Below are positions 1 to 44,857 of a DNA stretch of 64,000 bases, one piece after another. The notes below the pieces were generated by a model. The model had not been told where the DNA came from, did no database searches, and saw only the letters and a program-made list of their open reading frames with translations. This DNA is from Lampris incognitus (taxonomy: Eukaryota > Chordata > Actinopteri > Lampriformes > Lampridae). Made by a program: the position numbers and the translations under genes. Location: positions 50,813,682-50,877,681 of the forward strand of contig NC_079219.1 of the NCBI RefSeq assembly GCF_029633865.1, given 5' to 3'. The first letter of the stretch is position 1, and each line of letters starts with the position of its first letter.

Positions 1-1516
1 GAGTGGAACAGCTGGGAAGGTGGACGACTTTCATCCGGTCACCGGTTTCTGCTTCTTTTCTTTATATCTTGTTGTTTTCTTTGTTTGTTTTTTTTTTTAA
101 ATGTTGTGGCTCTGCCCTCTATGCTGCTTATGTGGGTGGGGCTTCACTGTGTCCCGCCCACCTGGACAGGAAGATGAACTGACTCCTTTTTTTAAAAATT
201 TTCTACTATACCTAGCTGCCTGGTTTGTGAGCGTGACATAGCTGTGGCACACTAGAGGGGTTTGTTTTGCTAAGCTAAGTAGTTGTGTGTGAGCGTGTGT
301 GTGTGTGTGAGTGTGAGCGTGTGTGTGTCGTAAGTGAGAGACAGACAGACATCCCAAGGTCTTTTTTTTTTGATAAAACTGCTGCAAAGAAGCATCAACG
401 AGCGATGTGTGTGTGAGCGAGAGCGAGCGAGTGAGCGGGTGAGGGAGAGCGGGATGTGATTACTGTTAACAATTCACCTCCAGAGGGGGCTTTTATATGT
501 ATAAATCTATTATTTATTAGCCAGTCATTTTTGAATAACAACTTCTTTATAGACAACTAATCCTGGCTCTTACACTAGGACGATTATGTGGATGTGATGA
601 TGTCACCGTAACTTTAAGGGGATGATTATTTGGAAGAGTGATAGACAAGTCTCCTGTGATGTCATTAATATTTGTACTAATCGACTAAAACTATCGAGAC
701 GTTTCTGCCGGGGGACGGGGTTGCGGGGGCGAGGCGACTCCATCCATTATCCCGGTTCCGGGTTTCGAACACCGGGGTTACCGAAGCCAAATGCAGGGCA
801 GCCTTTCCTTCTCTTTTCAGAGCCGCCTCCATGTTTGAACCCTTGGCTGCCGCTGGAATTTTGGATTTTAAAAATCGGCGTTGCGCCTCGCGGGTCCTCG
901 TTAAGTTTACACTGGCACCGTTCTTGACATTTAACTGTGCCCGTTAGAGATTATTTTAACTTGACATATACTGTACCTGGCTGAACAAGACAGCCAGCAC
1001 CACAATACGATGTTTTTATGAATACACATTTTCCACAATACAGCTTTATGCTGTCCACGCTGGAGTGGATTTTATCAGACAAGGGCCCATTGATTTCTCA
1101 TTTGTCTCATTTCAGCTGCTGTCAGTCAGGTTGTACTAAAACAAAAGGGAAGACAGAAACAGAGAGATGATCTTCCGGGGCCACAACTTCCTCTGAATGT
1201 TTAAAATATTTCATCCCCTCAAATATTTGCACAGAATACCAGTAATGTACTTTATAAATCCTCGTGGGGAAATTCACCCTCTGCATTTAACCCATCCCAA
1301 AACACACTGGAAGCGGCGGGCAGCCGCCGTGCAGCACCTGGATACCTTCTCCGCTTCCTCTTTACACACCTCGGTCAGCGGCACAGACAGGAGTTTTAAC
1401 CCAACACAGACAAATTACAGCACCACAACAGATTCTGACAGGCGTGTTGCTTCTTCCGAGTTTACAAATGTCTCAACAAGCCCTTAACTGAACTCAAATG
1501 TCACATTTTAAAAATG
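1..1516. other. No gene recognised; GT repeat and a GC-rich patch
   Basis: A GT-rich simple repeat lies at about 283-330. A GC-rich patch at about 690-900 has CpGs and a B-box-like GGTTTCGAAC but no convincing tRNA or exon. Around 1258-1310 there is a fragment of a dispersed repeat (GGGGAAATTCACCCTCTGC). No coding signal can be supported. Confidence 0.6.
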
Positions 1517-2064
1517 AAAGGTTGACTCAGTTCATCAGGACACATTTATTAGCAGATAAGTTCACCACTCATCTAAGTGACCTCTTCGGTCTAAACTGAC
1601 TGCAGGTATCCCCACCCTTATAAACAATAACCACACTTCACCAGGGCCTGTTTAATGTGGGATTTCTCCACTTCCCCAGCCAGTGTGTCGGTGGGGACGT
1701 TGTCAGCTCGGTGGTACAGCGTCCTGATGACTCCTAGTTTGTGCTCCAGTGGATGATGAGAGTCAAACCTTAAGTACTGATCAGTATGTGTTGGTTTACG
1801 GTAAACATCAACAATCAAATGTCCCCCATCATCAATTGCAATTTCAGTTAATGGTCACACCAATATTTGCATATGAAACTGGTCGTTGGTTTCGGTTGTT
1901 ATGCAACTGTATTGTTTATAAGGGTGGGGATACCTGCAGTAAGTTCAGACTGAAGAGGTCACTTAGATGAGTGAAGAAACGTATCTGTCGATAACCGTTG
2001 TATCCAGATGAACTGATTCAACCTTCTGTGATTTTCTTACCTGGATTATTGAGCATGCATCAAG
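1517..2064 (-). mobile_element. Internally deleted Penelope-like element with inverted ends and 14-bp target duplication
   Basis: The left 110 bp (1517-1627) are an inverted copy of sequence at about 1911-2025. A further 39-bp right tail ends GAGCATGCATCAAG. The middle (minus strand, about 1830-1630) still encodes a piece of the Penelope polyprotein, [20 protein letters not shown], shared with the larger element at 9546-11585. The copy is flanked by a perfect duplication, ACATTTTAAAAATG, at 1503-1516 and 2065-2078. The GIY-YIG part and most of the reverse transcriptase are missing. Confidence 0.85.
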
Positions 2065-2734
2065 ACATTTTAAAAATGCTTCGCACTGCTTATTGCTGCT
2101 TGAAGACAGTGTTGTGATGGACCACATCCCAGCGCGGGTTTCAGTAAATTCATGGGTCTGCGATAGAAGACCACGGTGTGCATGCCTGGCGATATTTCAG
2201 TTTTCCTGAAGTGTAACGTGACATACAGACAACCGTGTAACAAGAGTTGGCAGGTTTTCCTTCTGACCAGCGACTACACCAGTCTGTCCTCTTAAGGGCT
2301 AATCGGTGCATTCATTGTTGTGATTGGCTGGAAAGAAAGCCTGCTTACTTCTGGCATCCATGACACATGGTTCTCTGTCACATAGTAAACATCAGTATGG
2401 CTGCTGAGCGGTACTGTACTGATTGAAACAAAGGACAGATCTCTGCATTCGAACATACAGAAGCTAGGCCGGCAATGTGGTTTGACGCCCTTTTACCCAA
2501 AAGACGTGACTCCTCCTCAGCAAATACCAGGAATGATTTCTACTGCAGGTGTAGGACGGCAGACGTCAGCTGAAGCTTCCTTTCTGTTTGAATTTGTCTT
2601 GCTTATTTGATCTGTTGTTCACGTCGCTGAAGGACAGAAAACAAGATTCAAGTAAAACTGCATCAACTGTTGGTATTTGAAACAGAGTTTGACAGGATGT
2701 TTGCCATAGGTCAGCTCTTGTTCCAAACCTTGGA

Positions 2735-3880
2735 TGTACAATTTCATTTAGCAGATGCTTTTACCCAAGGTGACATACATCTGAGAGTTAATACAACACA
2801 AGCAAGGATCTAGTCAGGAAGCGACAATGCAAATAAGTGTAAAAAAAAAAACTAGGTTCAATTCTGATAGGACCTAGGTGCCAACAGGCAGTGCACAAAG
2901 GCAATGCATAGGGTGCATAGAAGCGATTTTTTTTTGTTTTTATACCATCAGGTGGGGAGGTGTTCGTGAAAGAACTGGGCCCTTAGCTTCTTCTTAAAGA
3001 TGGAGAGGGTCTCAGTGAACCGAATAGAGTTTGGTAACTCATTCCACCACCAGGGAACTACAGAAGAGAAGAATCTGGCTAGTGACTTAGGGCCCCATTG
3101 TGGCGGAAGTGTCAGGTACCTTTCATTGGCAGAGCGTATTGAGTGGGACTGAGTGTAGACCTGAATGAGGGAGTTCAGGTAGGCAGGAGCTGTTTTTGTT
3201 GCTGTTTTGTAAGCAAGCGTCAAGGTTTTGAATTTGATGCGGGCAGTAACTGGGAGCCAGTGGAGGGATATGAACAGTGGAGTGACATGTGCTGTTTTGG
3301 GACGGTTGAAGACCAGATGTGCTGCTGTATTCTGGATCATAGGCAGAGGTTTGAAAGTGCATACAGGGAGACCTGTAGGGAGTTGCAGTACACAATGCGT
3401 GATATATCAAGAAACTGTACCAGGAGTTGTGCTGCATGCTCAGACAAGTAGGGTCTAATTTTCCTGATGATGTACAGGGTAAATCAGCATGACCGGGCAA
3501 TCGGCCACGTGAACCTTAAAGGTTAGCTGGTCATCAATCATGACACCCAGGTTTTGGGCAGATTTTATGGGCATGAGTTTGGTTGATCTGAGCCTGGATA
3601 TTGATCTGTTGTTGTAAGGATGGACTGGCTGGGATGACAAGGAGCTCAGTCTTAGATAGGTTAAGCTGAAGTGGCATTCTTTTATCCATGCAGATATCAG
3701 CAAGGCATGATTATATCCGTGCCGAGACTGTGAGGTCAACTGGCGGGAATGATAGGAAGAGCTGGATATCGTCAGCATAGCAATGGTATGAGAAACCATG
3801 GAAGCGGATGATTGCACCAAGTGAGGAGGTATATATTGAGAAGAGGGGACCAAGCACTGACCCTTGAGGTACCCCTGTGG
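2735..3880 (-). mobile_element. 5'-truncated LINE, reverse-transcriptase end and 3' UTR
   Basis: On the minus strand a decayed frame starts near a PQG...GP motif (about 3865), passes a CYADD catalytic box near 3775 and ends with LHWLPVTARIKFKTL and the terminus around 2950. The adjoining 2735-2945 (CAATTTCATTTAGCAG...) is a 3' UTR that recurs alone at 28018-28195. Frameshifts near 3450 and 3860 mark it as dead. The clade looks like the CR1/L2/Rex group; I do not assign a name. Confidence 0.75.
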
Positions 3881-5278
3881 ATAATTGGAAGAATTTTTTA
3901 TTTATTCTGTTGAAGACTTGGATTTCTTTCCAAATTTCTCTCTCTGTCTTTTGACCTGGAAACTATTAGTCAACCACCGTTAATATTCTATCATATTATC
4001 TCTCTCTCATATATCACAATCAGAATACTTAATTCATCCCCGAGGGGAAATTGGACATATATATATATAGTGGTACAATTCACCAGCATTTTGAGGTCCC
4101 ATTCTAAATGACTGCCACAGCTGATTTTGCATTCAGTCCTGTCCACTTTGTTCATTTGTTCCCGAACTTCTTAAGAAAAGCTACGATGCACCAACAGAAT
4201 GTAGTAAATCAGTCGCCCACACCCAGTGAATGTAATGACAAGATGGAATAATTCACGTAAAACCAGCAGTCATAGCCAACAGCATCTCAACACAAAATCA
4301 TGTCCCACTGAAGCACCAGCTCAGTCATGTCAAGCACTTTTAAAAAAGGTCAAAACAGCCGAACGCACACGGGCATCCTTTCCACTTAAAACGAGTTGTT
4401 AAATGTGATTTTAACATGACTTACTCTTAACTTACAAACCCCTCGACTTTAACCCATGGAAGTCTAAAGCAACCATCGCGGTCAGACATACAGATGCTCA
4501 TGTCACTGCAGCTGGAGGACAAACTGGAAGTCAAAGCCGCTTGCAATTAAATTTTTGTGGGGCTTGTTTCCAAAATGCTGTAGAAGTGGTTAATTACATT
4601 GTCTAGTAATACATTGTCTAGTAAGTTTTTTTTTCTCCTTTCTTTTCTGGAAATGTGAATTTAATGTCTTACTTGGAGATAGGGTGGTTTCTGGAGTGAA
4701 TAGTACAGTTATGAAATTCTTCCATTAGGACTGTATTAGTTACTCAAACGGTTGCTGTCAAGATCCACTCATTCCTGCCTGACAGGTTGTATATGGTTCT
4801 GCCTCAGAAATTCTAGTTAAAATCTGCTCAGATTTTTGCCTGTAAAACCAACTTATATGTCAACCGCAGACTAGAATAATATCCGTTTTTTGAGAGGTTT
4901 TATACAGCCTTAGTTCTGAGTCGGGCAACGTAAAATCTTTTCTTCTTTTAGTTCAGAAACAAAATGGTTGCACCACAATGTTAAAATTCATATTTTTTCT
5001 ATTGCTCCCATCATCAGAAAACTGAATGATTCCCACATCTGCTCTCATCCTCTCCCTCTTCATCACTTAGCTACGATGTACACAGGCAGTCGTGGACCTA
5101 ACAAATGTCATTTACCATTTTGCAAACTTTGTACTAATTTTAAGAAATAAAAGAGGCTTTGATACAAGAGTTGTCGACTAATTTTTTTTTTTTTTAATCA
5201 GAGCTACGTAAGTATGATAGTGTGGAGACGAGAAGCAAAGAAACTACTAAAAACATGGACAGTTGCCATGTTCTAATT

Positions 5279-5284
5279 TTTATT
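5279..5284 (-). terminator. ptpn23: Probable ptpn23 poly(A) signal
   Basis: On the minus strand this reads AATAAA, about 630 nt beyond the stop codon. The 3' UTR would thus be about 5262-5916. It is the first canonical hexamer I found downstream of the stop. No transcript evidence is available here. Confidence 0.55.
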
Positions 5285-5916
5285 TACTTAAAGATATTTA
5301 CAGTGTTACAGGCGAGAGGAAAATAATCAACTTGTTAAAACGTGCTGATTTGTATTCTGTTGTGTTAGCATAACGGTGACTCAAGTGGATGTGGCCTACG
5401 TGCATAACCTCACAATAACAATCATCCAGTCATCAAAGAAAGGAAAAAAATGAATCCTAGTCCAAACCTGGAACAGCTGTGAGAGCAGGAGCGTTGCATA
5501 CTGGGAACTTGGCTCTCTAGCAGTTGTATTTCGGGGCAGGAAGTGCAGATATGATTCCATCTCTCACCGACGGGGGGGAGAAAGCAGCAAAAAGCGACAG
5601 AACCGACAGAAAGAAAGGTGCACAGTGATTTGGTCCCAGCAGCGCAGGCCATCAGCGGGGCGGGGGAATGTGTGAGATTGTGCACATGTTTTAAGATTTC
5701 CTCCAACTTCCAAACAACCTACTGTTCATAGCGAGGCACTAGGTGCAACTAATCAACTGTCAGCCGCAGTCCACATAATATCCACGATTAAGCTTCTTTT
5801 TTTTTTTAGAGACTAGGAAGTGCTACAGGCCGGGTGCTAAAGGTTAAAAGGATCGGTTTGGGCTCTGGCCATGAACATGAAGAGAAAACAAAGCCCTAGC
5901 CATCTGCGTGGGGCCC

Positions 5917-37853
<31,937 letters not shown>

Positions 37854-38092
37854 CGCGGCCGACGACAAATCTGTGTGTCAGATTCGGCGGTCCTAAAACT
37901 AAGATATAGTGTCAGTGGTGTTTGGAGTTAACGGTTGTTGCCTGAATCCCCGAACAACTGTGTCACGTACCCATTTACACTCCAGCAGGAAGCTGTTATG
38001 GGACGTGACGTAACATGCAGACGCGCATGGACTTGTGGGTGTTGTTGTTTCTTTACGCAGTATGCGCGTCCTTTTGACTTGCTCGCAAACTT
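37854..38092 (-). promoter_or_regulatory. ptpn23: Probable ptpn23 5' UTR and proximal promoter
   Basis: The 240 bp before the start codon are CpG-rich next to the ATG (CGTCGGCCGCG) and have no TATA box at a suitable place. A CRE/ATF-like site, TTACGTCA on the minus strand, lies at 38006-38013, about 155 bp upstream of the ATG. This fits a housekeeping TATA-less promoter. The transcription start cannot be fixed from sequence alone. Confidence 0.45.
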
Positions 38093-38284
38093 GCAACTAC
38101 TTAGGACCCGTGCAACTACTTAGGACCCATGCAACTACTTAGGACCCGTGCAACTTCTTAGGACCCGTGCAACTACTTAGGACCCGTGCAACTACTTAGG
38201 ACCCATGCAACTTCTTAGGGACCCATGCAACTACATAGGACCCGTGCAACTACTTAGGACCCATGCAACTTAGGACCCATGCAA
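38093..38284. repeat. 19-bp minisatellite upstream of ptpn23
   Basis: About ten head-to-tail copies of the unit GCAACTACTTAGGACCCGT. Variants are CCCAT for CCCGT, TTCTTAG for TACTTAG, and a few short or long units near the right end. It starts about 240 bp upstream of the ptpn23 start codon, so length changes could matter for the promoter. Confidence 0.95.
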
Positions 38285-39670
38285 AAAGCTCAATACAACA
38301 GAGGACGCTGGCTCATTTTGGGCCGTAGAAAGTTCTGGTTAACCTACCGCCAGAGAGAAACTACTTGATCCGTGATGGCTTACTGGTGTTTCTGCACATT
38401 TTCACATGACTCTTCCATGACATTAAAGTTAACCACGTTATTAAAACGCTACCGGTTTTATTTTTGTTAATTCAAATGATTAGAACTAAAGTCGTGCAAC
38501 CACCCCCTCTATTTTCCCCCCAATTATCACCGACTTATCAAAAGATGTTGACTCTGTGGCATAAACTATATTTAAGTAGAAAAAAATATTGAACTTCCCC
38601 AAATGCACATAACTCCCCCCACCCCCACCCCACATAATAGGCAGTCATTTTAAGTCCTACCTCTGAAGAGTTAATCGACAGTACACAAACATTCCCAACA
38701 CAATGGGAAGTCATATGCACTTAAATCAAGTCAAGGGGGTTTACAGCAACACAACATCCTGCCCTTAGACCCTCGCATCGGATAAGGAACAACTCCCCAA
38801 AAAAAAAAAAAACTTTAACAGGGAGAAATCCTCAAGGAACTTACAGGCAGCTCACTTATCCTTTGTATAAGTAAAAATTTATTTCCACTTTAAACTTGTT
38901 GCCATGTGAAGTGCGTTGTGTTACATTTTGATGCACAATACGAAATGGATATATGTAAAGTTTGACTAGTAGTTTAACATTCTGGGGTCATCTAGTATTA
39001 AAAAAAACATGTGAGGTCTTGAAATATATTGTATGCATTTAGATTTATACAAAAAAATGCCCTAGCTATAACAGTGAGGGTAACTTTCCCTGGTTTCACT
39101 CTGTTTAGGCCAGTGGTTCTCAAAGTGGGGTTCGGGGAACCTCTCAGTCCCTCAGAGCATCACAGGTAACACAAAACCAGGAAATGATGCCAATTTGGGG
39201 GGCTGTATAAGAATGGCTATACTAATCCTAGGTTGCACTCTCACCACAAAACACAATACCATAATTCTACACAAAAACAACATAAACACTATTTATATTG
39301 CAGACAAAATTTTATCGAACCAGTCAGGAGTCTGACGTATTTGGGGGTCCATGACATCTGCTTGTTAAGAAGTGACATATCAACCTTTTGATAATAGTTT
39401 CCGGATCCAAACCTCTATTGTTGACAATTATTAGAAAGAATGACATGTAATGAGGTGCCCATCCTGACCAAGAACCTGCAACCAAAATGGCAATGCCAAC
39501 AGCACGTCAGAGGTGACCACTGATGGACTGTTTCGAACCAGGTCTGGAGGACTCGTTAAGCCTGTGCAGAGACTTTATCTGAGAAGGACAAGTTTATTTA
39601 ACTTGTTCGGGGATGTGGGGGGGGGGACAGGACTGTCATACGTTTTATTTTTGAAAAAAAATAAGTATGA
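38285..39670. other. Intergenic, no gene; short dispersed repeats
   Basis: 38739-38850 (TTTACAGCAACACAACATCC) matches a repeat also seen at 43650-43800. 39113-39145 resembles a hAT terminus (CAGTGGTTCTCAAAGTGGGG). Nothing coding is supported. Confidence 0.55.
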
Positions 39671-40050
39671 GGGTGGCGCGGTGGCACAGTGGTTAGCGCG
39701 GTCGCCTCACAGCAAGAAGGTCTTGGGTTCGACCCCCAGGGGAGCCCAACCTTGAGGGCCTCCCAAGTCGTCCTCTGTGTGGAGTTTGCATGTTCTCCCC
39801 GTGTCTGCATGGGTTTCCTCCGGGTGCTCCGGTTTCCTCCCACAGTCCAAAGATATGCAGGTGAGGTGAATTGGCCGTACTAAATTGTCCCTAGGTGTGA
39901 ATGTGAGTGAGTGTGTCAGTCCTGTGATGGCCTGGCAACATGTCCATGGTGTCTCCCTGCCTGCCACCTAGTGACTGCTGGGATAGGCTCCAGCATCCCC
40001 GTGACCCTGAGAGCAGGATAAGCAGTTTAGATAATGGATGGATGGCTGGG
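39671..40050 (+). mobile_element. tRNA-headed retroposon family B, full-length sense copy
   Basis: The head GCGGTGGCACAGTGGTTAGC with a GGGTTCGACCC B box is followed by the body (GTGTGGAGTTTGCATGTTCT, GTTTCCTCCCACAGTCCAAA) and a GATGGATGG tail. Used here as the reference copy for the family. Confidence 0.85.
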
Positions 40051-40061
40051 GATGTCTGGTA

Positions 40062-40370
40062 CAAAGTGAATGAGGGGGGGCAGAGAGAACAGAATTGAAA
40101 ATCACTTACACAGGATTAATAAGATTAGTATTAGAATGTGGGTGTGTAGTGTTTGGATCTGCATCAAATACATCTTTCAAAAAATAGATAATATTCAATA
40201 TCAGGCTTTGAGACTTTGTTCAAGTGCCATTAGAACAACCCCAACATCAGCATTACAAGTGGAAATGAGAGAAATGCCACTGGAACTAAGTAGAACCCAG
40301 CTATCTTTAAATCACTGGGTTAATTTAAAAAGACAATCAGGAAACACTTTGTCATTTCATTTCATGCACT
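40062..40370 (+). mobile_element. LINE fragment (I/Nimb-like)
   Basis: The frame encodes DNIQYQALRLCSSAIRTTPT and ALQVEMREMPLELSRTQLSL, which resembles the region after the RT in I-clade LINEs. Both ends are truncated. Confidence 0.6.
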
Positions 40371-40544
40371 TGCACACATGAAATGAAATGACACATCGCT
40401 TCCCCCAGCCCACAGCAGTGCAACACAAAGACAAAAAGACATCCAAAAACTACAAGAACACATATATCCAAACTAACACATATATCTAAGCTAAATAAAT
40501 AGATAAATAAATAAAAGATCACTGTCCATGAGAATTAACGCCAG

Positions 40545-41000
40545 CCAGGATGACTGTCGGAACCGCCGATCTGCATGGGCTAGCAGTTAGCTTAGCCTGC
40601 CCCGCTTCCGCGTCCTGTCAAACCGCCCTCGGTGTTTCCTCTTCGGGCGCAGCTCCAGTCAGGGCCGCGGTCCTTGGGCCCACAGGAAGCAGCAGACCAG
40701 GCTCCCTCAGCCGATCCAGCGCCAGCTCTCCCAGCCAGACACCTCCGACAGACCTCCCCGTACTCCACATGACGGAGTGGAACCGCCGGTCTGCATGGGC
40801 TAGCCGGTCTGCATGGGCTAGCCGTTAGCTTAGCCTGCCCCGCTTCCGCGTCCTGTCAAACCGTCCCCGGTGTTACCTCTTCGGCTCCAGGCAGGGCCGT
40901 GACCCACAGGATGCGGCAGACCAAGCTCTCCCAGTCGATCCAGCGCCAGCTCTTCCAGCCATCAAACGAAGACAAACTTAAGACGCAGACGTGGACAAAG
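40545..41000. repeat. Roughly 220-bp imperfect tandem duplication
   Basis: The block CTGCATGGGCTAGCAGTTAG ... CCGCTTCCGCGTCCTGTCAA at about 40558 recurs at about 40779 with an extra internal 23-bp repeat. GC-rich. It lies just upstream of the Gypsy remnant and may belong to its LTR region, but I cannot show that. Confidence 0.6.
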
Positions 41001-41279
41001 ACACTGCACGGACGGTCTAATGATAAATGCCCACCGAGCCACTAGGTGGCAGTATTGGTATATGTCGTTTATTGCAGAGGGTTCACTCGCAGAACGTTCT
41101 AGGGTTCGAACATGTGACAGCCATGGAGCAGACAAGACGTGGTTAAATACACAGAGGCAGTATTTACTTTTCAGCTTGATTTGTTACTTAGCAGAACATT
41201 ACATGGTACCGGGAATGAACCAGACAGAAAATGGATGCGATAAAACCACTGGGGGACTTTAAAGTTAACTGGAAATGCA

Positions 41280-41712
41280 GACGCAAACTCAGAGCCGGCC
41301 CAAGACTTTATGGGGCCCTAAGCAGAATTTGATTTGCCCCCCCACCCCCCACGCTAAACCCACCTCCCACCACCGACAATACTATGTCCATGCTTGATCG
41401 TTTGTCATTTGTCATTTGTCAGTCTGTTAACATGATATCAAAATGTAAACTACTAATAAGACACGTTAGCCACTTTCAAACAAGTCTGACGCTTTAGTCG
41501 AGCGGTTAGTGATGTCGCCTTGTGGCATAGTACAACCCGTATCGAATCCTGCACCGGGCAACGTAATAACCAATTACAAAGATATTTATTTTTTGTTTTT
41601 TGGTGATTACTACTGATACGATATATCACACACACAAAATATATATATTTATCAACCTGTCGTGCTTGACATTTCAAGCGCTCTTGGGGGCCTAAGCGAC
41701 CCTCTTAGTTCG
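41280..41712. mobile_element. Insertion inside the Gypsy gag, with a tRNA-like segment
   Basis: Interrupts the gag frame. The ends CAGAGCCGGCCCAAGAC and GCCCTGGGCCAAACT are weakly inverted. It carries a tRNA-like motif (TAGTCGAGCGGTTAGTGATG) near 41500. A related, better preserved tRNA-like segment lies at about 41985-42055. Confidence 0.45.
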
Positions 41713-43591
41713 CTTGTGCCCTGGGCCAAACTGGAGACATTTCAAGCAGCAGTAGGGGTAACAGGGGCGTCAAATGGAGGCGTACAACACATTCACGTTT
41801 GCAAACGAGGGAGACAAAAACAAGCTGGACGAAGTCATCGAGAAATTCGACGAACACAGCCTGTTAAAACTTACGAGAGTGTACATATGTGTTTAGATCG
41901 CGGATGCAACGCGAGAGACTTGATACTGTAACGTGCACGGATAAGAAGACACGCTGGCCGCTGGCTGGCGAGTCTGACCATTTAGTCGAGCGGTTAGCGA
42001 TGTCTCCTGCGGAGCGGGCGATACGGGTTCGCGTCCCGGCCGCGGCAGATCCTGTGGTTGCGTTGTCCCCCGAATTCGCTACAATACTTTTCTCACAGAC
42101 CTTAAGCTAAAGGCTAGCACCTGTAACTTCAGTGCACTGAAAGAGTCAATAATTTGTGGTCAAATTGTGTTCGGCACATGTGGACAAGAAAGTCAGAGAA
42201 AGATTGTTAAGAGAAGCGGAACTGAGTTTGGACAATGCTGTGGCAGTATGCCAGGCCAGCGAGTTAGCTAAACAGCATGTGGAAACGCTCGAAGGTGCCG
42301 CCAAGGGACTAGCTTTAGCTCTGCCAAGTGCGACTGTAGACGCCGTTTCATTCAAGGAAAATGGGAGTGGGAAAATACTGAGGCGCCCGAAGCAAGCAAA
42401 GTGACACATTCAGCTGCAAACGTTGTGGAGATAATCACAAACCCAGGCAATGGCCAGCATTTGGTAAAACGTGCTCCTGGTGTAAGGCACAAAACCACTA
42501 TGCAAAATTTTGTTTTTCAACAGAAAAAGAAGGCAAGGTGCGTGTAGTGGATAAAACTGATGAGGACAGTGATTCACTGAGTGGTTCATTTTTAGTGAAC
42601 ATGGTTTCCTGTGACTCTGAAAAAAAGTGTGCAGCCAACTGAGAGTGTAGCCACTGGACAAACAGTCAGTGCATTGGGAACAGACAAATGGACGGCACCT
42701 CTGTTGGTTAACGGGACGAGGGTTTTCTTCAAATTGGACACGGACAAAAGCCAACCTGATTAGTGTAAAAGACATTAAAGCACCCAGAGAGAAGCCACAA
42801 ATACATAAGTGGGAAATACATTCCCACTGAAGGCATATAACAGACAGCGAATAGAAACCAAAGGGGTGTGCAGGCTGGGAGTGAATGTGAAAGGGAAGCA
42901 ACAAAACCTGATGTTCATGGTTGTTCCTAATGATCATGAGACACTGCTAGGAGACAACACATGTGAGGATCTTGAGCTGGTCAAGAGGGTCTGCCAAATC
43001 AAAAGTGAAAAGGTGGTTCTTAAAAACCACAGCAACACAGTAACTGACATTGTGCAAAAGTTTCCTATTATCTTCATAGGCTAAGGGACGTTGCCATTCA
43101 CCTACAGAATAGAGCTGAAAGGTGATGCCAAGCCAGTCATGCAGGCCCCACGGAGAGTGCCAGCACCACTTCAAGCCAGCTTAGAGAAAGAAGTCAACCA
43201 GATGGTGAAATTGGGAGTCATACAACGTATCAAACAACCCACAGACTGGGTTAACTCCATAACATGTGTAAAGAAACCCAATGGTGAGTTAAGGGTGTGC
43301 CTAGACCCCAAAGATCGTAATGAGAACATTAAAAGAGAGCACTACCAGATACCAAAACGGGAAGAAATCACTAGAGAAACGTCAGGGGCCAAATTCTTCA
43401 GTAAACTAGATGCATCTCATGGTTTCTGGCAACTGAAATTGGATGATGAGAGCAGCAACTATTGCATGTTCAATACACCGTTTGGCAGATACTGTTTTCT
43501 TAGACTTCCATTTGGAATCAAATCGGCTCCTGAAATCTGTCACAGAGCAATAGAAACGATTACTGAGGGTCTAGAAGGCACCCGGGTTTAA

Positions 43592-44857
43592 GTCAAGTCA
43601 AGTCAATTTTATTTGTATAGCCCAGTATCAAAAATTACAAATTTGCCTCAGTGGGCTTTACAGCAACACAACATCCTGTCCTTAGACCCGACGAGAGGGT
43701 CTAAGGACAATCAATCAATAACTCCTTAAAAAAAAAAACTTTTAACAGGGAGAAAAAAATAGGAAGAAACCTCAGGGAGAGCAACAAAGGAGGGACCTCT
43801 CTCCCAAGACGGACAACGTGCAATGGATGTTGTGTTGACACACTTCACAGAATACAGCATTGAAAAGGGATAACAGAATTATAATGGAATTATAAAATGT
43901 ATGAAGAATATGATGCACAGGATGCCAAGCAGTGTCCAGATGACACCGGAACAGCCCAGGACCCAAGCCACATGACCAACATCATCATGTTAAAAAAAAA
44001 CTAAAACAAAATAAAACAAAACCTACGATAACAAAAATTATACGGCTTTATAAGACCTATAAGAAGAAAATGTGATGAGGGGAATGCCAAGCAGCATGCA
44101 GGTGGCGACCACCGTCACCACGGAGACCTGGGAGGAGGACCGACTACACGTGCATACAAGGGAGACTCACGTGACACCATTCACACACAGAAGAAGAGAA
44201 AAGAGAAGACATCATTCAAAGAGGGAGAAAAGACATGTGAGAGAAGAGATCAGTCATCAATTAGTCATAATCTATACACTATAATCTCGTTGGCAGAACA
44301 GTGGTTGGTAAATTCATTGAGACAGAAACCGACCCGCCATGCAGTACAGGTTGTGAAGCACTCAACTTAAAGACAACCAATTGTAAGATGAGTTTTAAGT
44401 TTGGGTTTAAAGGACTCAACAGACTCTGATTGTGTGACGGCAGCAGGCAGGTTATTCCACAAGAAGGGGGCCCGATAGGAAAAGGCCCTGCTGCCACCAG
44501 CTGACTTCTTTTTAGCCTTGGGTACACACAGGAGCCCTGTATTTTGAGAGTGAAGAGCTCGAGATGGCATGCAAGGTTTAAGGAGATCAGACAGGTTGGA
44601 TGGGGCAAGCCCATTTAGGATTTTATAAGTCAACAGAAGCACCTTGTATTCTGATCTAGCATGGATAGGAAGCCAGTGAAGGGAGGCAAGAACTGGTGTA
44701 ATATGGTCTAACTTCCTAGTTTTAGTTAGGAGTCTAGCTGCAGCATTCTGAACCATCTGAAGACTTAGTGCTAGAATGTGGCAGACCTGAAAACAGAACA
44801 TTACAGTAATCAAGTCTGGATGAAACAAATGCATGTATTAGGGCCTCTGCGTCAACC
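43592..44857 (-). mobile_element. LINE inserted into the Gypsy RT
   Basis: The minus strand encodes QMVQNAAARLLTKTRKLDHI, LASLHWLPIHARSEYKVLLL and ILNGLAPSNLSDLL (44770-44370), followed by a 3' region ending in TTGACTTGACTTGAC repeats at 43592. The insertion falls between RT motif B and the DD box of the Gypsy element. Confidence 0.8.

Noticed and set aside
622-927. Possible exon or small gene in the GC-rich patch
   Set aside because: No splice context, no recognisable domain and no continuation; the frame is just GC-rich.
38093-38284. CRISPR-like array
   Set aside because: The 19-bp units are contiguous without spacers; it is a vertebrate minisatellite.
39671-39750. Possible tRNA genes (also 35147-35225, 41985-42055 and the heads of the minus-strand SINEs)
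   Set aside because: A and B boxes are present, but these are heads of multicopy SINEs; a proper cloverleaf with anticodon arm and acceptor stem is not formed.
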